Assembly (NCBI RefSeq): GCF_014648815.1
Contig: NZ_BMRV01000024.1
Location: 16,626 to 80,625 of the forward strand
Source of the DNA: Streptomyces flaveolus
GTDB lineage: Bacteria; Actinomycetota; Actinomycetes; Streptomycetales; Streptomycetaceae
Direction: 5' to 3'
DNA length: 64,000 bases
The translations under genes were made by a program, and so were the position numbers. Position 1 is the first letter of the stretch; every line of letters begins with the position of its first letter. This document shows positions 27,379 to 38,001 of this stretch, one piece after another. A model generated the notes under the pieces. It was not told the DNA's origin, ran no database searches, and saw only the letters and a program-made list of their open reading frames with translations.

Positions 27379-27807
27379 CTACGGCCGTGCCGCGGGACCC
27401 GCTTCTCTCTTTCTGACCGGCCGGGTGTGGATCTTGGCCATACAGGCGGGGACGGCGGCGCCGGGGCCGTGGTCCCGGGTCCGGTAGACGCTCGGGCTCT
27501 CGCCGACCAGCTCCGTGAAACGCGAGCTGAACGATCCCAGCGACGTACAGCCGACCTCGAAGCAGACCTCCGTCACCGTCAGGTCGCCGCGCCGCAGCAG
27601 CGCCTTGGCCCGCTCGATGCGGCGGGTCATCAGATAGCTGTAGGGCGTCTCGCCGAACGCGGCGCGGAAGCTGCGGGAGAAGTGCCCCGGCGACATCAGG
27701 GCGTCACGCGCGAGGGCCGGGACGTCCAGCGGTTCGGCGTAGTCGCGGTCCATCCGGTCGCGGGCCCGCCGCAGCCGGACGAGGTCGTCGAGTGGCGGCC
27801 GTCCCAT
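27379..27807 (-). CDS. AraC family regulator (DNA-binding domain only)
   Basis: 142-residue protein consisting essentially of the AraC double HTH: MSPGHFSRSFRAAFGETPYSYLMTRRIERAK and VCFEVGCTSLGSFSSRFTELVGESPSVYR. There is no N-terminal sensor domain, so it may act constitutively or through partner contacts. It drives the unit containing VOC paralogue A and faces VOC paralogue B across 128 bp, and is the natural candidate regulator for both. Confidence 0.87.
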   Translation of the reverse strand: MGRPPLDDLVRLRRARDRMDRDYAEPLDVPALARDALMSPGHFSRSFRAAFGETPYSYLMTRRIERAKALLRRGDLTVTEVCFEVGCTSLGSFSSRFTELVGESPSVYRTRDHGPGAAVPACMAKIHTRPVRKREAGPAARP

Positions 27808-27922
27808 GCGGCGAGTTTCCCACAGCCCCGACGGGCCGAGCCACCTCCGAGCCGTCGAAGCACCGGCCGGCGGCCGGCCGGACCGGTCAGGAATGGAGAA
27901 GCACCCGTCTGTCGACCGTGCC

Positions 27923-27935
27923 TAGCCTGGCCGGC
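27923..27935 (+). promoter_or_regulatory. Candidate leaderless promoter of VOC paralogue B
   Basis: TAGCCT at 27923-27928 followed by 7 nt and the ATG at 27936, with no RBS present, fits a leaderless actinobacterial start. No convincing -35. Confidence 0.3.
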
Positions 27936-28346
27936 ATGGACATCACCCTTCACTGGACCTTCCTCCCGCACCACGACCCGGAGGCCTCCCTCGCCTTCTA
28001 CCGCGACACCCTCGGCTTCGAGGTACGCAACGACGTAGGGGAGGGCGCCATGCGCTGGATCACGGTCGGCCCCGCCGGACGGCCCGAGACGTCCCTCGTC
28101 CTGGAGCCGCCCGCCACCGCCCCCGGCATCACCGACGACGAGCGCCGCACCATCACCGAGATGATGGCCAAGGGCACCTACGCCCGCATCACCCTGGCCA
28201 CCGACGACCTCGACGCCACCTTCGCGCGGCTGCGGTCGGGCGGCGCCGAGGTCGTCCAGGAACCGGCCGAGCAGCCGTACGGCCTGCGCGACTGCGCCGT
28301 TCGCGACCCCGCCGGCAACCTGGTCCGCGTCAACGAACGCCGCTGA
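27936..28346 (+). CDS. VOC family protein (glyoxalase-like), paralogue B
   Basis: 136-residue VOC protein, clearly paralogous to the gene at 26952-27368. Both share the MDI start, the ASLAFYRDTLGFEVRNDVG block, MRWITVGPAG and the C-terminal CAVRDPAGNLVRV. ATG at 27936 aligns with paralogue A, and upstream in-frame sequence is not VOC-like. It is 109 bp upstream of the uvrA-like gene on the same strand, so a VOC-UvrA-like transcription unit is plausible, which would fit a drug or genotoxin protection role (inference). Confidence 0.84.
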   Translation: MDITLHWTFLPHHDPEASLAFYRDTLGFEVRNDVGEGAMRWITVGPAGRPETSLVLEPPATAPGITDDERRTITEMMAKGTYARITLATDDLDATFARLRSGGAEVVQEPAEQPYGLRDCAVRDPAGNLVRVNERR

Positions 28347-28455
28347 GCCGTTCGGCACCGGCGGCGCGGTACGACCGGAGATACTGCTCGCAGACCGAGC
28401 CAGGGGATGCCGGCGGAGGCCGCGCAGCCGGCCCCGCCCGACAGAGGGAGACACG

Positions 28456-30846
<2,391 letters not shown>

Positions 30847-30852
30847 CCGGGC

Positions 30853-30882
30853 CGTGCCCGGACGCCTTCCCGTCCGGGCACG
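30853..30882 (+). terminator. Terminator hairpin after the uvrA-like gene
   Basis: CGTGCCCGGACG (30853-30864), 6-nt loop, CGTCCGGGCACG (30871-30882): perfect 12-bp stem 7 bp past the stop codon. GC-type without U-tract. Confidence 0.75.
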
Positions 30883-30997
30883 CCCGAGTGGTGGCGCGGC
30901 GGTGCGCGGTCCACGCTGGTCGGGGGCCGCGGAGCGGGTCCCGGTGGCCCTCCTGCCGGGCGACGCCGTCGGGACCGAGGAAGCAGGGAGTACCGGT

Positions 30998-31225
30998 ATG
31001 GCCGCACAGCACGGCAAGGGCAAGAAGCCGAAGAAGGGCGACAAGGTCGCCTGGAGCAGTCACGGCAGCGAGACCGAGGGCACGGTGGAAAAGGAGATCA
31101 CCGAACGGACCGAGGCCGCGGGCCGCACGGTCGACGCCTCACCGGACGACCCGCAGTATCAGGTCCGCAGCGACAAGTCCGGCAGGTCCGCGGTGCACAA
31201 GCCGTCCGCCCTCAGGAAGAAGTGA
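30998..31225 (+). CDS. DUF2945 (hypervirulence-associated Tudor-like) small protein
   Basis: 75-residue basic protein: KKPKKGDKVAWSSHGSETEGTVEKEI is the DUF2945 beta-barrel start, and YQVRSDKSGRSAVHKPSALRKK its end, where the conserved VHKP precedes a Lys-rich tail. The fold resembles a Tudor/SH3 barrel. Cytoplasmic, function unknown. ATG at 30998 follows AGGGAG. First of three small co-directional genes with 6- and 30-bp gaps, probably one stress-type operon. Confidence 0.85.
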   Translation: MAAQHGKGKKPKKGDKVAWSSHGSETEGTVEKEITERTEAAGRTVDASPDDPQYQVRSDKSGRSAVHKPSALRKK

Positions 31226-31231
31226 ACGGGC

Positions 31232-31564
31232 GTGGACGACGGACAGCGGAAGGAAACCCGCGACGACTTCCGCGAGCTGGTGAACATGACCCCGGCCGAA
31301 CTGGAGAAGTGGCTCGCCACCGACGCCTCCCGCGACGCCGGACAGCACGAGGACGGCGGAGAGTCCACCGGGCACGCCTCCGGCCGCCGCATCGTGGACA
31401 TCCTGCGGACGAGGAAGAGCGACCTCACGGACGACGACTACGCGCACATGCGCAAGGTCGTCGGTTACGTCCGCCGGCACCTGGCCCAGCGCCCCTCGGG
31501 GGACGTCGATGACACCCGCTGGCGGCACTCGCTGATGAACTGGGGCCACGACCCGCTGGCCTGA
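31232..31564 (+). CDS. DUF3140 domain-containing protein
   Basis: 110-residue helical protein: ETRDDFRELVNMTPAELEKWLAT and GRRIVDILRTRKSDLTDDDYAHMRKVVGYVRRHLAQR are the two DUF3140 blocks, ending RHSLMNWGHDP. GTG start at 31232, 6 bp after the DUF2945 stop. DUF3140 and DUF2945 genes are often neighbours in actinobacteria and some fungi, suggesting a joint but unknown role, possibly in DNA or chromatin handling (inference). Confidence 0.86.
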   Translation: MDDGQRKETRDDFRELVNMTPAELEKWLATDASRDAGQHEDGGESTGHASGRRIVDILRTRKSDLTDDDYAHMRKVVGYVRRHLAQRPSGDVDDTRWRHSLMNWGHDPLA

Positions 31565-31594
31565 CGCCCTGCCACCGCACCGGAGGGACACCCC

Positions 31595-32050
31595 ATGACA
31601 GACATGCACCGGCGTCCCGAGGGCGTCGGCGACGAGACGGTGGAGGCCCTCGGGTCCCTGTCCAAGGCGCTGGAGACCATCGAACGCGCCCGCGGGCACC
31701 TGTACTCCTTCCACCAGCTCACCGGCACCGCCGATCTGGAACTGGACCGCGCCGTGGAACTGCTGCGCGCGGCCGGCCACCCGGAGTGGGCGCAGCGCGT
31801 CGAGACGGAGATCCTCGGGCGCAACGTCATCCCCGGCCACTGGACCTTCCAGATCGTCGAGGCGTACGACCAGACGTACTACCGCGCGTTCAAGGACCTG
31901 GAGAACCAGGTGGTGGGGGAGCTGGCCGGGGGCCGGGGCCATCTGTACGAGGCGGAGATGAAGGAAGCCCGCCGCACCCGGAACCACGCCGACCACACCG
32001 CCCGCCCCGACAGCCCCGGCACCCGCTCGCCGAACGCCCCCTTCACGTGA
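31595..32050 (+). CDS. Conserved actinobacterial hypothetical protein
   Basis: 151-residue soluble protein, mostly helical by composition: TVEALGSLSKALETIERARGHLYSFHQLTG, LDRAVELLRAAGHPEWAQRVE, VIPGHWTFQIVEAYDQTYY and a disordered polar tail from about 125. The organised hydrophobic pattern and normal codon use support a real gene, and ATG at 31595 follows GGAGGGACACCCC. I do not recognise a named family. Third gene of the DUF2945-DUF3140 unit. It ends 15 bp from the convergent photolyase gene. Confidence 0.75.
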   Translation: MTDMHRRPEGVGDETVEALGSLSKALETIERARGHLYSFHQLTGTADLELDRAVELLRAAGHPEWAQRVETEILGRNVIPGHWTFQIVEAYDQTYYRAFKDLENQVVGELAGGRGHLYEAEMKEARRTRNHADHTARPDSPGTRSPNAPFT

Positions 32051-32065
32051 CGACCGGGCGCCCGC

Positions 32066-33442
32066 TCAGTCGCGTCCGCGCGCCCGCCGGAAACGGGCCA
32101 GGCCCTCGGCCAGGTCCACGACGGGGTCGGGATACGCGTCGCAGGCGGCGCGCGCGGGGCCGCTCAGCTTCCAGGGCTCGTGCACGGCCGCCCCGTCGAT
32201 CCCGGCCAGTTCGGGCACCCAGCGGCGCACGTACGCGCCGTCCGGGTCGAACCGCCGGGCCTGGGCGACGGGGCTGAGGACGCGGTGGGGGCGGGTGTCG
32301 GTACCGGTGCCCGCCATCCACTGCCAGTTGAGCTGGTTGTTGGCCACGTCGCCGTCCACGAGCAGATCCAGGAAGTGCCGGGCGCCCACGCGCCAGTCCA
32401 CATAGAGCGTCTTGCTCAGGAAGGACGCGGTCAGCAGACGGCCGCGGTTGTGCATCCAGCCCTCGTGGCGCAGCTGACGCATGGCCGCGTCGACGAGCGG
32501 ATAGCCGGTACGGCCCTCCTTCCACGCGTCCACGTCCCGCCGGGCCCCGGCGCCGGTGCGCCAGTGGTCGTTCCGGGTCCGGTAGTCGTGGGCGGCGGCG
32601 TGCGGACGGGCGGCCAGGACCTGGCGGTGGAAGTCGCGCCAGGCCAGCTGCCGCACGAACGCCTCCGCGCCCGGGCCTTCGGCGCGGCGTGCCCGGTGGA
32701 CGAGTTCCACCGGGGAGAGCGTGCCGAAGTGCAGGTCGGGGGAGAGGCGGGAGGTGGCGTCGCCGGCCAGGTCGTCCTGGTGGTCGGCGTAGCCGGTCAC
32801 GGGGCCGCGCAGCCAGGCCGTCAGCCGCGTGCGTGCCGCGCTCTCACCCCCCGAGGGCAGTCCGGGTGACAGGCGGCCGGGATCCGGGCGCGACGGCAGC
32901 GGCTGTGACCCGACGCCGTCCGGGACGCGGATGCGGCGCGGGGCCGCCAGGGGCTCCCGTACGCGCTGTTCGGACCAGCGCCGCAGGTACGGCGTGAAGA
33001 CGGCGAAGTGGTCGGATGCCGCAGGAGTGACGCAGCCGGGGGCCAGGACGGTGGTCACGGCATCGTGGACGTGCAGCCGGCACCCCTGGGCCTGGAGGGC
33101 GCCCCGCAGGCGCTCCTCGCGGCGGTGGGCGTAGGCGCTCACGTCGGCCGCCATGTGCACCTCGTCGGCCTGCGCCTCCCGCACCACCGTGCACACCTCG
33201 TCCACCACGTCACCGGAGCGCACGACCAGCCGCCCGCCCCGCTCACGCAGCCGCGCGTCCAGATCCCTCAGGCAGTCGGCGAGGAAGGCCAGCCGGTTGG
33301 GCACCGCGAACCCCGCGGCGTCGACGCCCCGGTCCCGGACGAACAGCGGCACCACGTCACCGCCCCGGCCGAGGGCGGCGCGCAGCGGCGGGTGGTCGTG
33401 CAGGCGCAGGTCGGCGGTGAACAGGACGACCCGAACGGCCAT
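32066..33442 (-). CDS. phr: Deoxyribodipyrimidine photolyase / cryptochrome family
   Basis: 458-residue light-dependent CPD repair enzyme (class I type). N-terminal antenna domain begins VRVVLFTADLRLHDHPPL and includes PLFVRD. The FAD domain has the TSRLSPDLHFGTLSPVE motif (about 230-246), QLAWRDFHRQVLAARP, GYPLVDAAMRQLRHEGWMHNR and VDWRVGARHFLDLLVDGDVANNQLNW. Key tryptophans of the electron chain are retained, so it should be active. ATG at 33442 with AAGGAG. It is downstream of the SDR-DUF2867 gene by 54 bp on the same strand, a pairing common in light-induced actinobacterial gene sets. Confidence 0.88.
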   Translation of the reverse strand: MAVRVVLFTADLRLHDHPPLRAALGRGGDVVPLFVRDRGVDAAGFAVPNRLAFLADCLRDLDARLRERGGRLVVRSGDVVDEVCTVVREAQADEVHMAADVSAYAHRREERLRGALQAQGCRLHVHDAVTTVLAPGCVTPAASDHFAVFTPYLRRWSEQRVREPLAAPRRIRVPDGVGSQPLPSRPDPGRLSPGLPSGGESAARTRLTAWLRGPVTGYADHQDDLAGDATSRLSPDLHFGTLSPVELVHRARRAEGPGAEAFVRQLAWRDFHRQVLAARPHAAAHDYRTRNDHWRTGAGARRDVDAWKEGRTGYPLVDAAMRQLRHEGWMHNRGRLLTASFLSKTLYVDWRVGARHFLDLLVDGDVANNQLNWQWMAGTGTDTRPHRVLSPVAQARRFDPDGAYVRRWVPELAGIDGAAVHEPWKLSGPARAACDAYPDPVVDLAEGLARFRRARGRD

Positions 33443-33496
33443 GGTGCTCCTTCGCGGTGGGGGTGCGGCAGGCGCCGTGGGGCGCCTCGCGGGGCC

Positions 33497-35053
33497 TCAG
33501 ACGGCCGGCGTCCGGTGGGACGGACCGGGCCGGGGCGTGCGGGCGGCGGCCCGGGCGATGTTGCGGGCCATGCCGCCGAACACCAGGGCGTGGAAGGGTG
33601 ACACGCTCCACCAGTAGGCGTGGCCCGCCAGCCCGTGCGGATGGAACAGGGCCCGCTGGCGGTACCGCGTCCGGCCGGCGCCGTCGGTCTCGGCGTACAT
33701 CTCCAGCCAGGCGAGGCCCGGCAGCCGCATCTCGGCGCGCAGCCGCAGCAGCCGGCCGGGGACGATCTCCTCCACCCGCCAGAAGTCCAGCGAGTCGCCC
33801 GCCCGCAACCGGGCGGCGTCGCGCCGGCCGCGACGCAGGCCCACCCCGCCGACCAGCCGGTCCAGCCGGCCGCGTACCGCCCAGGCGAGCGGGAAGGAGT
33901 ACCAGCCGTTGTCGCCGCCGATGCCCTCGATCACCCGCCACAGCGCTTCGGGCGGGGCGTCGACGCTCAGCGCGCGCTGGTCGGTGTAGAGGCTGCCGCC
34001 CGCCCAGTCGGGGTCGGTGGGCAGCGGATCGCTGGGCGCGCCGGGGAGGGACGCGGACGACCAGCGGGTGGTGACGCGTGCCTCCCGCACCCGGCGCAGC
34101 GCCAGCCGGAGGGCGTCGTCGAAACCGAGGGGATACCCGGGTGGTGCCGGCACGTACCGCTCGATGTCGTTGTCCCGGCACACCACCTCGTGGCGCAGCG
34201 ACTCGGTGAGCGGACGCGCGATCGACGCCGGCACCGGGGTGACCAGCCCGACCCAGTGACTGGACAGGCTGGGCGTGAGCACCGGCACGGACAGGATCAG
34301 CCGTCGCGGCAGCTCGGCCACCTCGGCGTAGCGGAGCATCATGTCCCGGTAGGTGAGGACGTCGGGGCCGCCGACGTCGAAGGCGCGGCTGACGTCGTCC
34401 GGCATGTGCGCGCTGCCGACGAGGGCGCGCAGCACGTCCCGGACGGCGACCGGCTGGATGCGGGTGTGGACCCAGCTCGGCGTGACCATCACCGGCAGCC
34501 GCTCCGTGAGGTAGCGCAGCATCTCGAAGGAGGCCGAGCCCGAGCCGATGATGACGGCGGCCCGCAGGACGGTCGTGGGCACACCGGAGGCCAGGAGGAT
34601 GCGGCCCACTTCCGCCCGCGACCTCAGATGCGGAGACAGCTCGCCCTCCGGTACGCCGGGCGGGGTGAGGCCGCCGAGGTAGACGATGCGGCGCACCCCC
34701 GCCGCCCTCGCCTGCTCGGCGAAGGTGCGGGCCGCCCGCCGGTCGGTCGCCTCGAAGTCCCCCCCGGTGCCCAGCGCGTGCACCAGGTAGTAGGCGACGT
34801 CGACGTCCTCCAGCGCCCGGCCCACCGAGTCCGCGTCCAGGACGTCGCCCCGCGCCACCTCCACGTCCCGCGCCCAGGGATGGTCGCGCAGCTTGCCCGG
34901 GGAACGCGCCAGACACCGCACCGCGTGCCCGGCGGCGAGGAGTTCCGGCACGAGCCGGCCGCCGATGTACCCCGTCGCGCCGGTGACCAGGCAGCGGCCG
35001 CGCGCCGCGCCGTCACCGTCCGCGCCGCCGCGTCCTTCGTTTCCCTCGCTCAT
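33497..35053 (-). CDS. NAD(P)-binding SDR fused to DUF2867 (SRPBCC-like) domain
   Basis: 518-residue two-domain protein. Residues about 20-330 are an atypical SDR of the NmrA/HSCARG type (CLVTGATGYIGGRLVPELLA, YYLVHALGTGGDFEATD, RIVYLGGLTP). Residues about 355-505 are the DUF2867 ligand-binding module (PEALWRVIEGIGGDNGWYSFP, GDSLDFWRVEEIVPGRLL, LFHPHGLAGHAYWW). Not a frameshift product: this fusion is the usual architecture. ATG at 35053. It forms a unit with the photolyase gene and is divergent from marR (103 bp), so that MarR may regulate it. Confidence 0.85.
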   Translation of the reverse strand: MSEGNEGRGGADGDGAARGRCLVTGATGYIGGRLVPELLAAGHAVRCLARSPGKLRDHPWARDVEVARGDVLDADSVGRALEDVDVAYYLVHALGTGGDFEATDRRAARTFAEQARAAGVRRIVYLGGLTPPGVPEGELSPHLRSRAEVGRILLASGVPTTVLRAAVIIGSGSASFEMLRYLTERLPVMVTPSWVHTRIQPVAVRDVLRALVGSAHMPDDVSRAFDVGGPDVLTYRDMMLRYAEVAELPRRLILSVPVLTPSLSSHWVGLVTPVPASIARPLTESLRHEVVCRDNDIERYVPAPPGYPLGFDDALRLALRRVREARVTTRWSSASLPGAPSDPLPTDPDWAGGSLYTDQRALSVDAPPEALWRVIEGIGGDNGWYSFPLAWAVRGRLDRLVGGVGLRRGRRDAARLRAGDSLDFWRVEEIVPGRLLRLRAEMRLPGLAWLEMYAETDGAGRTRYRQRALFHPHGLAGHAYWWSVSPFHALVFGGMARNIARAAARTPRPGPSHRTPAV

Positions 35054-35144
35054 GGTGTTCCGTCTCTCGTGGGGCAGCCGTCGTGCTGACCCCTTCCCCG
35101 AACGGACCGTGATGGGCGCGCCGTGGGCGGATGTGACCCTTCTA

Positions 35145-35156
35145 TACGCTGATCGC
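35145..35156 (+). promoter_or_regulatory. Candidate leaderless promoter of the marR gene
   Basis: TACGCT at 35145-35150 followed by 6 nt and the GTG at 35157 with no RBS. The fit to a leaderless start is moderate and the -35 is poor. Confidence 0.3.
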
Positions 35157-35666
35157 GTGGCGACAGCGAACCAGCGCGGACGGCGCGCGCACGAGCGGGA
35201 GACCCCGGCCGGGGCCGAGGCGGGCGACCTCCACGTCCTCGCCGCGGGACTGCGGCGGATGAACGGTGAGATCAACCGTCTCGTGCACGGCTTCGCCGCA
35301 GCCCACGGGCTGCACGCCACCGACGTGCAGGCGCTCGCGGCGATCCTGGACGCCGAGGAGCCGATGACGCCGGGACGGCTGCGCGAACACCTCGGACTGA
35401 CTTCGGGCGCGGTCACGGCCTGCGTGGACCGCCTGGAACGCGCGGGGCATGTGCGCCGGGTCAGGGAGAGTGCCGACCGCCGGGTCGTCCATCTGCACTA
35501 CGTGCCCGACGCCCGCGCGGCGGCACGGACGTACTTCCGGCCGCTGGCCCAGGCCGCGGCCGCGACCCGGGACCGCTTCGACGACGAGGAACTGGCGGTG
35601 GTGGCGCGGTTCGTGGCGGCCATGAACGAGGAACTGCGGCTCGTCCGGTCCGCCGACGAGCGCTGA
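35157..35666 (+). CDS. MarR family transcriptional regulator
   Basis: 169-residue regulator with a winged helix: HGLHATDVQALAAIL, EPMTPGRLREHLGLTSGAVTACVDRLERAGHVRR and ADRRVVHLHY (wing). Helical dimerisation ends are present. GTG at 35157 is supported by the domain layout and a -10-like TACGCT just upstream. It is divergent from the SDR-DUF2867/photolyase unit and upstream of the MMPL exporter on the same strand, so both are candidate targets. The AT-rich dyad before the exporter is a likely binding site (inference). Confidence 0.86.
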   Translation: MATANQRGRRAHERETPAGAEAGDLHVLAAGLRRMNGEINRLVHGFAAAHGLHATDVQALAAILDAEEPMTPGRLREHLGLTSGAVTACVDRLERAGHVRRVRESADRRVVHLHYVPDARAAARTYFRPLAQAAAATRDRFDDEELAVVARFVAAMNEELRLVRSADER

Positions 35667-35760
35667 CCTCCGCCGTTCGCGCGCAGGGGTGACGGCCGTC
35701 CGCATCGGGCGGCGGGTCGCGGGCACCAGTGGGGTACCGACATGGCACCACAGGTATATA

Positions 35761-35791
35761 ACTCGATAATTGAGATTGTTTATGATCGAGT
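35761..35791. promoter_or_regulatory. AT-rich inverted-repeat operator/promoter upstream of MMPL exporter
   Basis: ACTCGAT (35761-35767) and ATCGAGT (35785-35791) are perfect inverted repeats. The similarity extends inward (ACTCGATnAT). TATGAT at 35781-35786 could be a -10 inside the right arm, so a bound repressor would block it. The block is strikingly AT-rich for this chromosome and sits 64 bp before the exporter ATG. Confidence 0.55.
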
Positions 35792-35854
35792 CACTTCACC
35801 GGCATCCCGCGCCGCCGACACCCCGCACCCGGAAGACCTGGAGACAGCAGACCG

Positions 35855-37984
35855 ATGCCCCGCACCTCACGAGCCCGGTGGCTCGTCCCCGTCGTCCTCC
35901 TCCTGGTCTGGCTCGGCATCGGCGGGGCGCTCGGCCCGTACGCGGGGAAACTGGGCGATGTCGCCACCAACGACCAGGCCGCCTTCCTGCCCCGCAGCGC
36001 CGAGTCCACCCGGGTCATCGACGCCCGCAAGGCCTTCCAGCAGGACGAGACGCTGCCGGTGATCGTCGTGTGGACCGCCGACGGCGGCGGTGCCGTCACC
36101 GGCCACCGGGCGGAGGCCGGCCGAGCGGTCGCGGGCCTCGAGGGCGAGCCCGGGACCGTCGGTCCCGCGACGCCCGCGCTGCCCTCCGAGGACGGCGAGG
36201 CCCTGCAGGCCGTCGTCCAGGTCGAGCCCGGTCTCGGCGAACGCCTGCCCGAGGTCCTCGGGCACATCCGCGAGGCCGCCGAGCAGGTCCCGGGCACCCG
36301 GGCGCAGCTGGCCGGCCCGGCGGCCTCGCAGGCCGACCTCTCCGACGCCTTCTCGGGCATCGACGGGCTGCTCCTCGGTGTCGCCCTGATCACGGTGCTG
36401 GTCATCCTGCTGCTCGTCTACCGCAGCGTCCTGCTGCCCCTGGTCATCATCCTCGGCGCCGTCTTCGCCCTGGGGCTGGCCTGCGCGATCGTCTACGCGC
36501 TCGCCGACCGCGACATCGTGCGTGTCGACGGGCAGGTCCAGGGCATCCTCTCCATCCTCGTCATCGGCGCGGCGACCGACTACGCGCTCCTGCTCACCGC
36601 CCGCTTCCGCGAGGAACTGCCCCGGCACCCGGACCGCTTCGGTGCCGCGCGGGCCGCGCTGCGCGAGTCCTGGGGAGCCGTCGTCGCCAGCGCGGCGACC
36701 GTCGCCCTGGGGCTGCTGGCCCTGCTGCTCAGCGACCTGACCAACAACCGGGCGCTCGGACCGGTCGGCGCCATCGGCATCGTCTGCGCCGTCCTGAGCA
36801 CCCTCACGTTCCTGCCCGCCGTGCTGGTCCTGCTCGGCCGCGCCGCCTACTGGCCCGCCAAGCCCGTCCGGGCCGAGGACCCGGAGGCCGGACACCGCCT
36901 GTGGCACCGCGTCGCCGGGCTGGTGGACCGGGCGCCGCGCCGCATCTGGGCGGTCTGCCTCGCCGGACTGCTCGCCTGCGCCGCCTTCTGGCCGACCCTC
37001 GACTCGAAGGGCGTGCCGCTGGACGAGATCTTCGTCGACGACGCCCCGTCGGTCGCCGCCCAGGAGACCCTGGCCCGGCACTTCCCGGGCGGCTCCGGCA
37101 ACCCCGCCGTGATCATCGCGGCAGCGGACCGGACCGCCCCCGTCCTCGCGGCGGCCCGGAAGACGCGCGGCGTCGCCTCCGCCGCCCCGGTGACCGCGTC
37201 GGGCCGGCCCGGCGACGGCGCCCCGAAGGTGGTCGACGGACGGGTACGGATCGACGCGACCCTGCGGGCGCCGGCGGACAGCGACGCGGCCAAGGACACG
37301 GTGGCGCGCCTGCGGACCGCGGTGCACGCCGTGCCGGGCGCGGACGCCCTCGTCGGCGGCTACACCGCCCAGCAGTACGACACCCAGCGCACCGCCGAGC
37401 ACGACCGGACGCTCATCGTGCCCGTGGTGCTCGCCATCATCCTGGTCATCCTGACCGGCCTGCTGCGCTCCCTGCTGCTGCCGGTGCTGCTGGTCGCGAC
37501 CGTGGCGCTGAACTTCCTGGCCACCCTGGGCGTCTCCGCCCTGGTCTTCCGTCACGTGTTCGGCTTCAGCGGCACGGACGCCTCCGTCCCGCTGTACGGG
37601 TTCGTGTTCCTGGTCGCCCTGGGCGTGGACTACAACATCTTCCTCATGTCCCGGGTGCGGCAGGAATCGCTGCGCCACGGGGTGCGGGAGGGCATCCTGC
37701 GCGGCCTCACCGCCACGGGCGGCGTGATCACCTCGGCCGGCGTGGTGCTCGCCGCCACCTTCGCCGCGCTCGGCGTGATCCCACTGGCCTTCCTCGTGCA
37801 GATCGCCTTCATCGTCGCCTTCGGCGTCCTGCTGGACACGCTGGTGGTGCGCTCGCTGCTCGTCCCGGCCCTCGCCCGCGACATCGGCGCCGCCGTGTGG
37901 TGGCCGGGCCGCCTCGGCCGCCGGGCCCCCGGCGACGCGGAGGGACCTGACGGCCGCCCCGAGATCGGACCGGGGCCACGGTGA
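35855..37984 (+). CDS. MMPL/RND family transporter
   Basis: 709-residue membrane exporter with about 12 transmembrane helices in two repeats. Each repeat has TM1, a large extracytoplasmic loop, then five helices. The TM4 motif GAATDYALLLTARFREEL (about 231-248) in repeat 1 and GVDYNIFLMSRVRQE (about 590-604) in repeat 2 carry the proton-relay Asp-Tyr pairs typical of actinobacterial MMPL proteins. It probably exports a lipid or drug using proton-motive force. ATG at 35855 is preceded by GGAGACAGCAGACCG. It lies downstream of marR with an AT-rich dyad between, a classic MarR-controlled efflux arrangement. Confidence 0.88.
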   Translation: MPRTSRARWLVPVVLLLVWLGIGGALGPYAGKLGDVATNDQAAFLPRSAESTRVIDARKAFQQDETLPVIVVWTADGGGAVTGHRAEAGRAVAGLEGEPGTVGPATPALPSEDGEALQAVVQVEPGLGERLPEVLGHIREAAEQVPGTRAQLAGPAASQADLSDAFSGIDGLLLGVALITVLVILLLVYRSVLLPLVIILGAVFALGLACAIVYALADRDIVRVDGQVQGILSILVIGAATDYALLLTARFREELPRHPDRFGAARAALRESWGAVVASAATVALGLLALLLSDLTNNRALGPVGAIGIVCAVLSTLTFLPAVLVLLGRAAYWPAKPVRAEDPEAGHRLWHRVAGLVDRAPRRIWAVCLAGLLACAAFWPTLDSKGVPLDEIFVDDAPSVAAQETLARHFPGGSGNPAVIIAAADRTAPVLAAARKTRGVASAAPVTASGRPGDGAPKVVDGRVRIDATLRAPADSDAAKDTVARLRTAVHAVPGADALVGGYTAQQYDTQRTAEHDRTLIVPVVLAIILVILTGLLRSLLLPVLLVATVALNFLATLGVSALVFRHVFGFSGTDASVPLYGFVFLVALGVDYNIFLMSRVRQESLRHGVREGILRGLTATGGVITSAGVVLAATFAALGVIPLAFLVQIAFIVAFGVLLDTLVVRSLLVPALARDIGAAVWWPGRLGRRAPGDAEGPDGRPEIGPGPR

Positions 37985-38001
37985 CGCGGCCCCGGTGCGG
38001 C

